A DNA stretch of 64,000 nt from JBKQVT01 sp963727245 (GCA_963727245.1 CAVSFO010000016.1:1-64000), one strand, 5' to 3'; positions 9,697 through 20,057 are shown, counted from the stretch's first letter. Notes: generated by a model not told the origin, from the sequence alone. Numbers and translations: made by a program.

Positions 9697-10685
9697 ATGG
9701 GCCAGATCACCGAGTCAATCGACCTGGGACTGGTGGACGGCGAAGAATCCGGTTCGTGGGCCGTCCAGCGGCCGGCGGATAATCAGGTTATTCTTGCCGA
9801 CGGCTCCGTTGCCGCGTTGGACAGACTGGGGCGCGATGAATTGCTGGCCTTGCAATGGCAGCAGGAGCGGGAATTCGCCCGGCAGATCCTGGCGGCGCCG
9901 AAGGGTTCTTCGGCACGAGCCCGAGCGACGCGCCAGGCCTACGATTCGTCCACGCAAATTCTGCGCGCGTGCAAGGCAGCCTGGATCGGCCGCTGGAGAT
10001 GGGCATGCACCCGCGCCACGGGCGGCTCGTCCTGGATCTCTTGCGGCAGCAGCGGCAGCGCGGGCAAGCGGCCCGCTTCTTCGAGATCGGATACGGCGCG
10101 GGAACGCTCTTGAAGATCGTCGCCGGCGCCGGCTTCCCCATGGCCGGGATCGAAGTCGCCGCGGCACTGCGCGGGCAGGCCGTCGGGCAGGTCGGTCCCG
10201 AATATGCGGGCTGTCTGCACCTGGGCGAGTTCCTCAAGTGCCAAGCTACGCTGGCCGACGGCCCCTGGAGCCTGGTCTACTGGAACGACGTTTTCGAGCA
10301 TATTCCGCCCGACGAAATCGGCGACTGGCTCGAGCGGATCCATGCGATGCTGGCGCCGGGCGGGCAGTTGCTCACCGTCACGCCCAACTGGCATTGCCGC
10401 CCCTCGGACGTGACCGTCGCGGTCTGTCCGCCGCGCACTGAGCCCCAAGGTTTGCACTTGAAGGAGTACACGCTCATCGAAGTCAGCCGCCTGCTTCGCC
10501 GGGCCGGCTTCACTCGCGTGGCAGCTCCGTTAGTCGTCGTGCCGCAGCGGGTTGTCTTCTGCGGCAACGGCCTGATCGGCTGGAAGCGCCTGCTGGAGCC
10601 GAGTCTCGAGCGGCTGCCGTTCCGGTTGGCCAAGCTCCTTTGCCGAGGGCTGGGACTGGCTTACACCCTGGCGACCAAGGGATGA
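9697..10685 (+). CDS. SAM-dependent methyltransferase (frameshifted)
   Basis: About 329 residues after joining two frames. The C-terminal two thirds contain the class I methyltransferase blocks: motif I ARFFEIGYGAGTLLKIVAGA, then FPMAGIEVAAALRG, the post-I/II region WSLVYWNDVFEHIPPDEIGD and motif III MLAPGGQLLTVTPNW. This is a Methyltransf_23-like SAM-binding fold; the substrate is unknown, but enzymes of this shape are common in glycan and lipid pathways. The N-terminal 90 residues (LADGSVAALDRLGRDELLAL) are read in another frame, and the frames join between 9964 and 9970, in CGCGCG, where one base seems to be missing. The start at ATG 9697 is preceded by GAAGGAAAC; ATG 9661 is an alternative. 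It ends in a basic amphipathic segment (LPFRLAKLLCRGLGLAYTL). Confidence 0.78.
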
Positions 10686-10746
10686 CCGTTGCCCGCCGCC
10701 GGCTTCCGCACTTCGGCGCCTTTTCGGCAAATATCCGGGTGCAGCG

Positions 10747-10925
10747 GACTATCCCGCATTGCTCGCCGTAGGGTGGGACAAGGTCGCGTAACTTCTGGTG
10801 GGTCTTTGCAAACCGCATCGCGCCTGAGTTCCAGATTGCGGGCAGATCAGCGTTGGGCGAGCGACCGAAGTCCCACCAAGCGTGCGGTTTGCTTGACCCA
10901 CCCTACATGTTGGCGAGAAATGCGG
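10747..10925. repeat. Dispersed repeat, family H, copy 1
   Basis: GTAGGGTGGGACAAGGTCGC at the left and GACCCACCCTACATGTTGGC at the right form an imperfect inverted repeat, with GTCCCACC and GCGGTTTGC motifs inside. The segment 10747-10820, read on the minus strand, matches 50866-50945 closely (GCGGTTTGC, CCCACCAGAAG, GACCTTGTCCC, GGCGAG-AATGCGGG). It fills the space between the convergent methyltransferase and sulfotransferase genes. Confidence 0.75.
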
Positions 10926-10973
10926 ACGATCCCGCATTTCTCACAAACCTCAGCCTTGACCGATCCAGCCCTA

Positions 10974-13102
10974 TCAGGCCGCGCGCTTTGGCGCCAAGAC
11001 ACTGGCCTCCCCGACCGGCACGGTGGCGGGCAATCCACTTTCCAGCCAGGCCAGCAGCCCGTCCAGGGCCCGTTCGTAGTGTTGCCATCGCCTCACCGAG
11101 GTCCCGAAGACCGGCTGGCGCACCTGGACGGCGCTGGCCGTTCGGACCGGCCGCTTCGTGCGGTGGAACTCCAGGCAGCTTGGCTCCCACGCCAGGCCGC
11201 ACCAGGCCACGAGCCTGCGGGCCACGCCTTCCAGATCGGCCACCGTCTCCTCGTAGTCTACTTCCAACAAGGGCGCCGGCAAGACCTTCCGCCAATGCTC
11301 CATCAGCCGCTGGTACTGGTGAAACCGTGAAGCGATGTGCTGTTGGTCGTTGGCCCAGCGAACTTCCCGGAAATGCGTCATCCAGCAGGAGACGGCCACG
11401 TCGCGCAAATCGCGGCGGCAATGAATCACCCTCGCCCGCGGAAACAGGCTCGCCAACAGCCCCAGATAGAAGTAGTTGTCCGGCATCTTGTCCACGATGC
11501 GCGTGGCCGCGGGACAAAATGCGCGAAGTCTCTCCAAGTGCCGCGCAGCCAGCCGGCGAGCCGTCGGGTGGTCCAACTGGCCAAGGCCCTCGCTGTAGTC
11601 TCCACCTTGCCCGCCGAGCCCGGCGATGGTGTCGTCAACCAGTTTGAGTTCCCCCGCGCCGAAGACCTGGGAGTGGCTGGCCAGGATCTGCTCGACGAGC
11701 GTGGTGCCGGATCGCGGCAGCCCCACCACGAACACCGGCAGCTCGCTTTCCAGTCCGAAGCCGCCGGCGCGCTCGAAAAAACCCGGCGTGCAGGTCGCGA
11801 TCATCCGGGTGATGAGAAATTCGTATTGTTTCGGGTCGTATTCCTGGCCGCGATTGCGCCACTCGGACCGTTGCAGCGCGTTGCCCCGCTCGAGGTGCTG
11901 GGCGGCCTCGGCATACTGGCCGCGCGCGTCCAGGACTTTGGCCAGGCCGAAGTGCAACGACAATCGTTGTACGTCCGTCAACTCCGTATCCTCCAGCAAG
12001 CGCCGCTGCGCCGCCAGGTCCTCGTCCGGAAGTTTTCCGCCCAGGAGTTCCGCCAAATCGCAATGTGCCAGCACGCAGCGGGAATTGTGCCGCAACGCGG
12101 CGCGGAGGGAGTCTTCCGCGCCCGAAGATCGCCCATCTCCTGCAACGCGGCGCCCAGGTTGTAGTGCGCCTCGGCATAGTCCGGCTTCAGTTCCAGTGCC
12201 CGGCGATAGCAGGCCACCGCCTCGTCCGGCTTCGCCTGGTCCTTGAGAGCAAGGCCCAAGTTTTTGTGGGCGTCGGCATAGTCCGGCTTGAGTTCCAGTG
12301 CCCGGCGGCAGCAGGCGATCGCATCGTCCAGCTTCCCTTGGTCCCTCAACGTGCCGCCCAGGTCGCTGTGTGCCTCGGCAAAGTCCGGCTTGAGTTCCAG
12401 TGCCCGGCGGTAGCAGGCCACCGCGTCGTCCAGCATTCCCTGTTCCTTGAGCGCGCTGCCCAGGTTGCTGTGCGCCTCGGCAAGGTCCGGCTTGAGTTCC
12501 AGTGCCCGACGGCAGCAGGCGACCGCTTCGTCCAGTTTTCGCTGGTCCATGAGGGCGACGCCCAAGTTGTTATGTGCCTCGGCATAGTCCGGTTTCAGTT
12601 CCAGTGCCCGGCGGTAGCAGGCCACCGCGTCGTCCAGCTTCTCCTCGTCCTTGAAGGCGTTGCCCAGGTTGTTGTGTGCCTTGGCATCGTCCGGGTTGAG
12701 TTCCAGCGCCCGGCGGTAGCAGGCGACCGCATCGGAAAGCTTCCCCTGGTCTTTGAAGGCAACGCCCAGGTTGCTGTGCGCCTCGGCAAGGTCCGGCTTC
12801 AGTTCCAGTGCCCGGCGATAGCAAGCGACGGCTTCGGAAAGCTTACGCAAGGCAAGATACGCTCCCCCCAGGTTGTTATGGAAGGCAGCCATATTCCCTT
12901 TCAAGCCGATCGCCCGTCGAATGTACTCGACGGCGACCTCGTGCTTGCCCACTTGATGAGCGATCACGCCGAGAAGATGAATGGCATCGGCTTCAGTCGG
13001 TTCAACCTGTAGAATCTGCTGATAGATCTGCTCGGCAGCTTGCAGCCGGCCGGCTTGATGGTGCTGGAGCGCCATCGCCAATGCTTCGGGAATCGTCGCC
13101 AT
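10974..13102 (-). CDS. TPR-repeat sulfotransferase (frameshifted)
   Basis: About 710 residues after joining two frames. The N-terminal half begins MATIPEALAMALQHHQAGRL and has about ten 34-residue tetratricopeptide repeats of the form ACYRRALELKPDYAEAHNNL; the repeats are nearly identical in DNA too. The C-terminal part is a sulfotransferase domain: the PAPS 5'-phosphosulfate loop VVGLPRSGTTLVEQILASHS, the FGAGEL block, and the 3'-phosphate-binding ARVIHCRRDLRDVAVSCWM. It probably transfers sulfate to a protein or glycan; TPR-sulfotransferases are common in planctomycetes. The frames join between 12112 and 12124 (…ALQEMGDLRA | EDSLRAALRHN), one base short. The start at ATG 13102 gives a typical TPR entry helix; the upstream 35 residues of open frame look non-coding. 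Confidence 0.88.
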
Positions 13103-13228
13103 GACGCGAATTATGGCAACACGGCTTGCGGGCCGCAATACGTTTTTAAGACAGGGGGTGACCCGACCATTTTGGCGCGTTGGAATGGAAATTGTGGAAG
13201 CCGCCAAGGCCGGATCAGCGCAACGAAC

Positions 13229-13258
13229 AAGCCGTAACTTGTTGCCAAGTCACGGCTT
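13229..13258 (-). terminator. Hairpin next to the displaced tRNA-Lys 3' end
   Basis: AAGCCGTAACTTG and CAAGTCACGGCTT form an imperfect stem. An equivalent hairpin lies at 22559-22587, at the same distance from the complete tRNA-Lys gene, so this looks like the original or duplicated tRNA terminator. Confidence 0.6.
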
Positions 13259-13261
13259 ACG

Positions 13262-13286
13262 GAGTGCCCCCTGAAGGACTCGAACC
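13262..13286 (-). other. Displaced 3' end of tRNA-Lys (possible att site)
   Basis: Twenty-five bases identical to 22591-22615: the reverse complement begins GGTTCGAGTCCTTCAGGGGG and is the T-arm 3' half plus acceptor stem of tRNA-Lys(CTT). No other part of a tRNA is present to the right. Together with the complete tRNA gene this forms a direct repeat flanking 13287-22590, the usual footprint of tyrosine-recombinase integration at a tRNA 3' end. The segment 13287-14240 beyond it holds no convincing gene; I see only a hairpin (GGGTTGCC at 13368 and GGCAACCC at 13422) and an inverted repeat of TTTCTGTTGC (14134) with GCAACAGAAA (14210) just before the HEAT-repeat gene. Confidence 0.6.
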
Positions 13287-14240
13287 ACTAATGTCATAAG
13301 TTGTGTTATAGATTCATGTAATGACAACTCTGGTTAATTGTAATTCACCCAAATAAGCCACTAAAAAGGGTTGCCCTCGCTCACCGGCCCGAACCATGAC
13401 ATTCTGGACCGCTATAGAGCTGGCAACCCCTTCATAACCCGGATCGGCCGGCGGGAAAGAGACACCGAGACTTTGGGGGCCAAATCCCGATTCGGTGGGC
13501 GTTGCCGGCCGGCCAGCGGTGTCTCCGTCTGCGGCCGGGCGACAATGGCCGAGAGAGACGAGTAGGCGCACGTTGTTGCGGGGAAATGCCCTAAGACGCG
13601 AAAAGCCAGGGCGGCACGCCTCGGCCTTGGCCGAGGACTTCCTGCCGGCAGACCAGCGGAGGCGGTCGGATCGAGACTGCGCCCCTGGTCCCGCCGCCCG
13701 GCGTGTCGAGTGGTGTGCGACGACGACGATCAGGGGCGGCGAGACTTGGGACAGCGTCTTCGGTTAGGCCGCATAGGGCGCGGGTGACGTTGGACTTACC
13801 CCGCCGGAAACGGAAAAGTCGTTTCGGAAAAGCCCGGCACTTGGTTCCATCCAGAAGCCTGTTCTTGGTACACGCGGTCGCCGTTCTTTCCTTGATGCCC
13901 TCGGGAGTCCTAACCAATAGGCGGCTTTTCCACGGACTCTTCCCAGCGACCGGCGTCCGCGATACGATTAGGGGCGTTGCGTCTGATTAAAATTCCTATC
14001 CGTTGGCGGGGTACACTGGTCGTCGTGGTTCGGCGCGACCATCGCCGGGCCAGCAAAACCGGTAAACCATAGGCAGGAATGCCTATCCTCCCGCCATCAC
14101 TCGATCGACTTATTGTCTTACGTATCCCAGGCCGTTTCTGTTGCAGAAAGCATAAAACGGTGTTTGGGTACCACGACCGTGGCCGCGCGGTCGTGGCGCC
14201 CGATCTTTCCGCAACAGAAACCAAGCAGGAGGAACGAACC

Positions 14241-17200
14241 ATGAAGACCCTTGGTTTGCTGCTTGCGTTCATTCTCGTCGACGTTTGCCTTGCCGCTGAG
14301 CAGAAGCCCGGGGCAACACCGGCGGGCAAGGAACCCGTCTACCAAGACAAGACACTCAGCCAGTGGATCACGCTGGCGAACGGCGAAGACGACGCCGTGC
14401 GAAGGGACGCTGTTCGGGCATTGGTACACATCGGGCCGCCAGCCGTCCTGGCGCTGACGGAATTGCTCAAGGACGAGAATCCCCAGCAGCACGCCGCGGC
14501 TGAAACCTTGATGATGATGACGATCGGTCCCGAGTCCAAGGCCGCCATTCCAGCCCTCACGGAATTGGTCAAGAGCCAGGAATGGCATGTGCGACCGCTC
14601 GCTTTTGCGATTCTTGGCAGGATCGGTCCCCCATCGGTCCCAACTCTCATGGAATTCCTCAAGGACAAGTATCCTTTCGAGGTGCGGGCGGGCGCCGCCG
14701 GGGCTTTGGGGAGTATTGGTCCCGCGGCCAAGGCCGCCGTCCCGGCTCTCCTGGAATTGCTCAAGAACAAGGATCACGGGGCACGGCAGGGCGCCGCTTG
14801 GGCATTGGGACGGATCGGTCCTGCGGCCAAGGCCGCGATTCCGCCCCTCATGGAATTGCTCAAGGACGACGATGCTTATGTCCGGCAGGGCACCGCCGCG
14901 GCCTTGGGGGATATTGGTCCGGAGGCGAAGACCGCGATCCCGGCCCTCATGGAGATGCTTACGGTCCGGGGTTTTCAGCTTGTGGATCGGCAAATCGTTG
15001 CCGAGACCCTCAGAAAGCTCGGTCCCGACGCCAAGGCCGCCGTCCCGACGCTGACGGAGTTGCTCAAGGACGGGGATCGGCAGGTTCGGGCGTGGGCTGC
15101 GCAAACCTTGGGTGCGATTGCTCCCGAAGCGCAGGCGGCCATTCCGGCGCTGGTGGAGTTGCTCAAGGAGAACAAGAGGTGGGGGCAGAATCCGGCCGCC
15201 GAGGCCCTGGGAAAAATCGGCCCGGCCGCCATCCCCGCCCTCGCGGACCTGCTCAAGAGCGACGACGTGGAAGTGCGGCGGATCACTCTTTCGGTGTTGG
15301 AGGCGATCGGTCCGGCGTCGGTCCCGCTGCTGACCGCATCGCTCAAGGACAGCGACTATCAGCTTCGGCAAAGCGCCTCTTGGATCCTGATGAAATTTGG
15401 TCCCAAGGCGAAGGCGGCCGTTCCGGCGCTCGTGGACCTGGTGGAAGGCGACGAGCGGTTCCGGTCCCTCGCCGTTCGAGTCCTCGGCGCCATTGGTCCG
15501 GAGGCGAAGGCCGCCGTGCCGGCGCTGACGGAATTGCTCGCAGACAAGCAGCCCGACACGCGATCCGCCACCGCGGCCGCCTTGGGGAAGATCGGTGCGG
15601 GGGCGAAGGCTGCCGTCCCGGCCCTCACCGGGGCGCTCGGCGACAAGGACAGCCAGGTTCGGCGTACTGCCGCCGAGGCCCTGGGAGCGATTGGCCCGGG
15701 AGCCGCCGCCGCAATCCCGGCCCTCGGGAAATTGCTCGAACGCTGGTCCCAACAACAGGCTGCGGAGGCCGCGGGAAATACCGGTCCCAAACCGAACCCC
15801 GACATCGTCGGCTTCCTCTTTTTGTTGAGGTACGAGAATGGGCGGGTTGTCGTGTCGGCAGCCTTGGCCCTGAACCGAATCGATCCTGAGGACAAGGCGG
15901 CCGTCCCGTTCCTCATCGCGCTGCTGAAGGACAAGGACTGGCGACTGGGCGGCGATGCGGCGAAGGCCTTGGGAGACATCGGTGCGGGGGCGAAGGCTGC
16001 CGTGGCGCCCCTGGTGAAATTGCTCGGGGAGCGGAATGCGGACAACGGCCGGGCGGCCGCGGTGGCCTTGGGGCAGATGGGTCCGGCGGCGAAGGCCGCC
16101 GTCCCCGCGCTGGCGGACGTGATCAGGGCCCAGGTCCCCGCCGTTTGGTATGCCGCCGACGACGCCCTGGAAAAGATCGGTCCCGCCGCCGTCCCGGCCT
16201 TCACGCAATTGCTCGGGCACGACAATTGGCTGGTCCGCTACGACGCTGCCCGGGCCCTGGGCAAGATCGGTCCGGCGGCCAAATCGGCAGTCCCAGCCCT
16301 AACGAAATTGTTCAAGGACAGGGAGAATAAAGTTCGGGAAGCCGCGGTTTCGGCCTTGATGAAAATCGATCCCAAGGCCCATGCCGACCTCGCCCCCGTG
16401 CTGGGCGAATTCGGCGAGAACGAACGCGGGGCCGTTTGGCCGCTTGGCTTTATGCCCGGGACCGTCCCGGCTGCCCCAGCGGGTGACAGAAGAAACGGCC
16501 CCGCGCCTCGTGGCGCCGGCAGCAGGGGATCGAGACCCGCGCCGCTACCCGCGCCAACGTCGCACAGCACGGAACCAATCTATCAGGGGAAGACGTTGAG
16601 CCAACGGACCGCCCTGGCGAAGGACAAAGACCCGGTCGTACGAACCGAGACGGCTCAGATACTCGGAAACATGGGGCCCGCCGCTGTCCCCGCGCTTGCG
16701 GTATTGCTCAAGGACAACGATTCCGGGGTGCGGTGCGCGGCTGCTTCGGCTTTGGCAAAGATTGGTCCGGGGGCCAAGGCGGCCGTCCCGGCGATGACGG
16801 AATTGCTCAAGGACAAGAACTGGCTGGTTCGGTATCGCGCCGCCGACGCCCTGGGGAAGATGGGCCCTACGGCAGTTCCGGCCCTCACGGAATTGCTGAC
16901 GGACATGAACGCAAACGTTCGCGGTGTTGCCGCCACCGCCCTGGGGAATATCGGTCCCGCAGCGCAGGCGGCGGTCCCGGCCCTGGCGAAACTGCTCAGG
17001 GATACGGATATTGGGGTGCCGCAGGCCGCGGCCATGGCGCTGGGAAAGATGGGTCCCGCGGCGAAGGCGGCCGTTCCGGCGCTGACGGAAGCGCTCAAGG
17101 ACCAGAGTTTTTTCGCGAGGGATGCCGCTGCCTCGACCTTGCAAAAACTTGGTCCCGATGCCAGGGCCGCCGTTCCCGCGCTGGCGGAATTGCTCAAGAA

Positions 17201-17465
17201 CAACGACAATCACGTGCGGAAGTGCGCTGCGGAAATCTTGGGGACGATCGGCCCCGATGCCCGGGCCGCCGTCCCCGCGCTGACGGAATTGCTCAAGGAC
17301 AAGGTCTATTACGTGCAATGGGCCGCTGCTTCGGCCTTGGGGAATATTGGTCCTGATGCCAGGACGGCCATCCCCGCGCTGACGGATTTGCTCAACGCCA
17401 ACAACTTTCAGGTCTCGCCGGCTGCCGGCGATGCCTTGAGGAAGATTGAGAAGGGGAAGAAGTAG
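14241..17465 (+). CDS. Large secreted HEAT-repeat protein
   Basis: The product has 1074 residues. MKTLGLLLAFILVDVCLAAE is a clear signal peptide with a cleavage site near residue 18. The rest is a solenoid of more than 24 HEAT/PBS-lyase-like repeats of about 36-39 residues, consensus AAEALGKIGPAAKAAVPALT-ELLKDKD. The opening segment EPVYQDKTLSQWITLANGED is repeated near residue 776 as EPIYQGKTLSQRTALAKDKD, after a Pro/Gly/Arg-rich linker (about 745-773), so the protein is an internal duplication of two unequal solenoids. HEAT solenoids bind proteins; the export signal places it in the periplasm or outside. AGGAGG (14227-14232) fixes ATG 14241. It lies alone on the plus strand of the putative island. 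The frame is intact over 3.2 kb. Confidence 0.9.
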   Translation: MKTLGLLLAFILVDVCLAAEQKPGATPAGKEPVYQDKTLSQWITLANGEDDAVRRDAVRALVHIGPPAVLALTELLKDENPQQHAAAETLMMMTIGPESKAAIPALTELVKSQEWHVRPLAFAILGRIGPPSVPTLMEFLKDKYPFEVRAGAAGALGSIGPAAKAAVPALLELLKNKDHGARQGAAWALGRIGPAAKAAIPPLMELLKDDDAYVRQGTAAALGDIGPEAKTAIPALMEMLTVRGFQLVDRQIVAETLRKLGPDAKAAVPTLTELLKDGDRQVRAWAAQTLGAIAPEAQAAIPALVELLKENKRWGQNPAAEALGKIGPAAIPALADLLKSDDVEVRRITLSVLEAIGPASVPLLTASLKDSDYQLRQSASWILMKFGPKAKAAVPALVDLVEGDERFRSLAVRVLGAIGPEAKAAVPALTELLADKQPDTRSATAAALGKIGAGAKAAVPALTGALGDKDSQVRRTAAEALGAIGPGAAAAIPALGKLLERWSQQQAAEAAGNTGPKPNPDIVGFLFLLRYENGRVVVSAALALNRIDPEDKAAVPFLIALLKDKDWRLGGDAAKALGDIGAGAKAAVAPLVKLLGERNADNGRAAAVALGQMGPAAKAAVPALADVIRAQVPAVWYAADDALEKIGPAAVPAFTQLLGHDNWLVRYDAARALGKIGPAAKSAVPALTKLFKDRENKVREAAVSALMKIDPKAHADLAPVLGEFGENERGAVWPLGFMPGTVPAAPAGDRRNGPAPRGAGSRGSRPAPLPAPTSHSTEPIYQGKTLSQRTALAKDKDPVVRTETAQILGNMGPAAVPALAVLLKDNDSGVRCAAASALAKIGPGAKAAVPAMTELLKDKNWLVRYRAADALGKMGPTAVPALTELLTDMNANVRGVAATALGNIGPAAQAAVPALAKLLRDTDIGVPQAAAMALGKMGPAAKAAVPALTEALKDQSFFARDAAASTLQKLGPDARAAVPALAELLKNNDNHVRKCAAEILGTIGPDARAAVPALTELLKDKVYYVQWAAASALGNIGPDARTAIPALTDLLNANNFQVSPAAGDALRKIEKGKK

Positions 17466-17769
17466 CAGCGACTTCGGGCATGAAAACGGGACTCATTCTT
17501 GGATGCTTTTCGCGCCCACAGCCGGGGAAACCCCGAGGCGGACCATGCGGAAGCTTACCCGACCGCGCCACCTCTCAACTCCGCTTATGCTCGGAGCTGT
17601 TCCTGGCATGCCGTTGCGTTATCACCCCCTGCCCATTCCACAGATATCAGTGATGTTTCCTTTTCACGTGTCCCCCTTTTCACGCCCTTGACAAATAGTC
17701 CGTTGCTCCCCATAGTATCGGGCAGTTGCTACGGAGCGAAGTTTTTCGCCTTCACGAGGGAGAGAAGTC

Positions 17770-18123
17770 GTGAAAAGCCTTGTTGCCCTGACGACGATTT
17801 TCCTGCCGGTGATGTTGTGTGGTTGCGGAACCTCCTCGTCGTTCGAATACGACGCCGAACAATTCATCCGGCAAAAACTCACGGAAGGGAAGAGTCCAAT
17901 CAAGTTGGTGAGCTTTCACAAGACACAAGATCACAACGCCAGCATTGATATTGATGGAGTCGACCCCATCCTGCCAATATCGGACCTGTCCCGTTTGCTC
18001 CGGGTGCCATTGCTAGCTTGCCCAGCAGTGCCGACCCGCCGCCGCCCGCTGCACCTCTGGGCAAGCCGGGCCAATACTCCTTGTTCGGCCCTTCGGGCTC
18101 GTTCTCCGTCGCCCTGTCGATAG
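17770..18123 (+). CDS. Small lipoprotein, probably 3'-truncated
   Basis: The GTG start at 17770 follows GAGGGAGAG with suitable spacing. The N terminus (KSLVALTTIFLPVMLCGCGT) is a lipoprotein signal with lipobox LCGC, Cys at about residue 17 or 19. The next 45 residues (YDAEQFIRQKLTEGKSPIKL, VSFHKTQDHNASIDIDGV) look genuine. After about position 17960 the reading becomes Pro/Arg/Ser-rich (VPTRRRPLHLWASRANTPCS), unlike a protein. The simplest reading is that the gene lost its 3' end by recombination or a frameshift. An open frame on the opposite strand (17900-18205, beginning MAERLARHPTMNDEKHVRQW) covers the junction and might be the incoming piece. Function unknown. Confidence 0.5.
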   Translation: MKSLVALTTIFLPVMLCGCGTSSSFEYDAEQFIRQKLTEGKSPIKLVSFHKTQDHNASIDIDGVDPILPISDLSRLLRVPLLACPAVPTRRRPLHLWASRANTPCSALRARSPSPCR

Positions 18124-18236
18124 CTGCCTGGACCTCCTTCTGCGTCCACTGCCGCACGTGCTTCTCGTCGTTCATGGTCGGATGCCGAGCCAGCCTTTCC
18201 GCCATGCCTGCCGACGCAGCGGACAGTCCCTCGACC

Positions 18237-20057
18237 TCATTTCGACGGTTTGTCAGGCGCTGCCCGCCCGGACGCGGCTGCCTTCTTGCAGTATTCCTTG
18301 AGTTTTGCGATCGTCTGGTCTTTCTCTGTTGTGCTCCACTCGGAATCGAAGCGGATTTGTCCAGACGCCTGGCTGACCGCCGTCGCAGCGCGATCGCAGA
18401 CACGTGTCGAAGAGGAGATACCCGGCAGGGTGCGCTTGTCGTCCAACAACGGCGCCAAGAGTTCCTTGGCCATCGGGTTGCCGTACCAAAGGACATTGCA
18501 CATGGTCCATGCTCGCTGGGTACTTCCCGTGGCGAGGAACGTTCGGTAAACGGATTTCGCCTGCTCCGGAAACCGTTCACCGATCATTTGCAGAATGCTT
18601 TCACCCCGGTCCGTTTCCGATGGGAGTGCTGCCAACAACTCCCGAGCCCGCCGCAAGACTAATCCGTCGTTTGATTTGTCGACCGCCGGAAGGGCGGCCA
18701 TGAAGTACTCATCGTTGGTCGTCGTTGCCGCAATCTCCAGCAGCTTTTTCCGGACAGCCTCCTCCCGCGACCGGCTGACGGCTTCGACGTACTTCAAGTA
18801 CAGCGGATTACCCTTGGCGTCCGCGACGTCGATCTTGTTCAACTGCTCGACCAGGAAGGTCCCGTAGCCTCTGCTTCCCAGGGAAAGCAGGCAGGCGGGC
18901 GCATAATCGTCGTCGTCGGGGCGATCCCAGAATATCTTTCGGACGGCATCACCGACTTTCTGACTGTGATCATGGGTCAACGCGTTGATGAAACGCACCT
19001 GCGCGAACTTGTTCGTCGGCAGGATGCGTGGGCAGTCGCTGCTTTTCACGGTCTTCGGATAACCGTAGAGTTCCACGAGGCACGCCCGGGCTTCGTACTT
19101 TTCCTTCAATGGGGGATACAACCGCTTTTCTTCGTCGGCTTGCTGCAGGTCCAGGTCCCCAAAGAGATCAAGAAGCAGCCCTTGGCGAGCGACCTCACCG
19201 TGTTTTGCCGCGAAAGCTTCGAGGCGCCGCTTGCGGTCCGCCGCGTCCTTGATGCGATAGAGCGTCTCGCGGATGAAGGTCGAGCCCGCCATACTGTCGT
19301 AAATGGGCTCGGCGAGCTGTTTCAGGACAAGGGGCTCCACAGATTCCGGGTAGTAGCAGGCAAGCCGCAAGTATGCTCCGATTCGCCGGTCCTCATGGTC
19401 GGGGTTCCGGAAATCCTCGATCAACAAGTCCTTGTGCCTCTGCTTGGTCAGCCCGCTCCAGTCTTGGAGGATGACTTCGCGCAAAGCCTTCGAGTACGTG
19501 GGCGAATTGACCATCATGCCGCCCGTGGGCTGGTATCGGGTGGCGGAGAAATTTCGATTCACGATCTGCCCCAAGGCGACGAAGCAGATATCGCCCACGG
19601 TAATGGCGTGGTCAGACGGCTGATCCCTGCCGTTGCCCAACGACTCGCGGTTGACTCCTTTTGGCGGAATCTTGCGCGTGCGGTAGTTGAAATCGTACTC
19701 GTCGGAAAAGTCCATCCACATCATTCCTCGCACGGGCTTCATCTTGATGGTCCGGGTGTCGCCAATGTGCTTCAGCAGCGCCGGCAAGGCATCGGCGCCC
19801 TTCGCGACGATCTTGCGCAGCGTCTCGGAACGTGTCGCTCGTGAAACGCCGAGAACGAGAGTCCCCATCTGCCCGCTATCCTCAAAGGGCAGGAACTCCC
19901 CGCCTGCGAAGTAAACACTGTATCCGAACCCCGGCTCCGAGATGCCTATCAACTGGTCGATCAGTTGTTCGATCTCTCGGTCTTGTGCCAACGCACTGCC
20001 CGAATGAAGCATCAGCACGACGAACGTGCAGGTAATTTCTCTCCGCCAACATCGCAT
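18237..20057 (-). CDS. Secreted protein of unknown function, helical-repeat type
   Basis: The protein has 606 residues. MRCWRREITCTFVVLMLHSG-SALAQ is a signal peptide with a likely cut after AQ. No catalytic motif is visible. The body alternates short helices with conserved segments such as GADALPALLKHIGD, ITVGDICFVALGQIVNR, YLRLACYYPESVEPLVLKQL and ALPSETDRGESILQMIGERF, which suggests an irregular HEAT/ARM-like fold as in other large exported proteins of this phylum. AAGGAGA lies seven bases before ATG 20057. It is the last gene of a leftward group with the SDR (20-base gap) and the metallo-hydrolase. The C terminus is basic (KKAAASGRAAPDKPSK). Function unknown. Confidence 0.8.
   Translation of the reverse strand: MRCWRREITCTFVVLMLHSGSALAQDREIEQLIDQLIGISEPGFGYSVYFAGGEFLPFEDSGQMGTLVLGVSRATRSETLRKIVAKGADALPALLKHIGDTRTIKMKPVRGMMWMDFSDEYDFNYRTRKIPPKGVNRESLGNGRDQPSDHAITVGDICFVALGQIVNRNFSATRYQPTGGMMVNSPTYSKALREVILQDWSGLTKQRHKDLLIEDFRNPDHEDRRIGAYLRLACYYPESVEPLVLKQLAEPIYDSMAGSTFIRETLYRIKDAADRKRRLEAFAAKHGEVARQGLLLDLFGDLDLQQADEEKRLYPPLKEKYEARACLVELYGYPKTVKSSDCPRILPTNKFAQVRFINALTHDHSQKVGDAVRKIFWDRPDDDDYAPACLLSLGSRGYGTFLVEQLNKIDVADAKGNPLYLKYVEAVSRSREEAVRKKLLEIAATTTNDEYFMAALPAVDKSNDGLVLRRARELLAALPSETDRGESILQMIGERFPEQAKSVYRTFLATGSTQRAWTMCNVLWYGNPMAKELLAPLLDDKRTLPGISSSTRVCDRAATAVSQASGQIRFDSEWSTTEKDQTIAKLKEYCKKAAASGRAAPDKPSK

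Noticed and set aside
12065..13012. Plus-strand 315-codon frame over the TPR gene
   Set aside because: Its repetitive sequence is the complement of the TPR units; the minus strand encodes canonical TPR motifs followed by a sulfotransferase.
13314..13571. Minus-strand frame next to the putative att site, examined as an integrase remnant
   Set aside because: No R-H-R-Y catalytic residues or recombinase-like motifs can be seen.
14118..16220. A 700-codon minus-strand open frame with regular repeats
   Set aside because: Its periodicity mirrors the HEAT repeats of the plus-strand gene; the plus-strand frame has the signal peptide and ribosome binding site.
17900..18205. Minus-strand frame beginning MAERLARHPTMNDEKHVRQW
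   Set aside because: The composition is plausible, but there is no ribosome binding site and it overlaps a better supported lipoprotein start; kept only as a comment.
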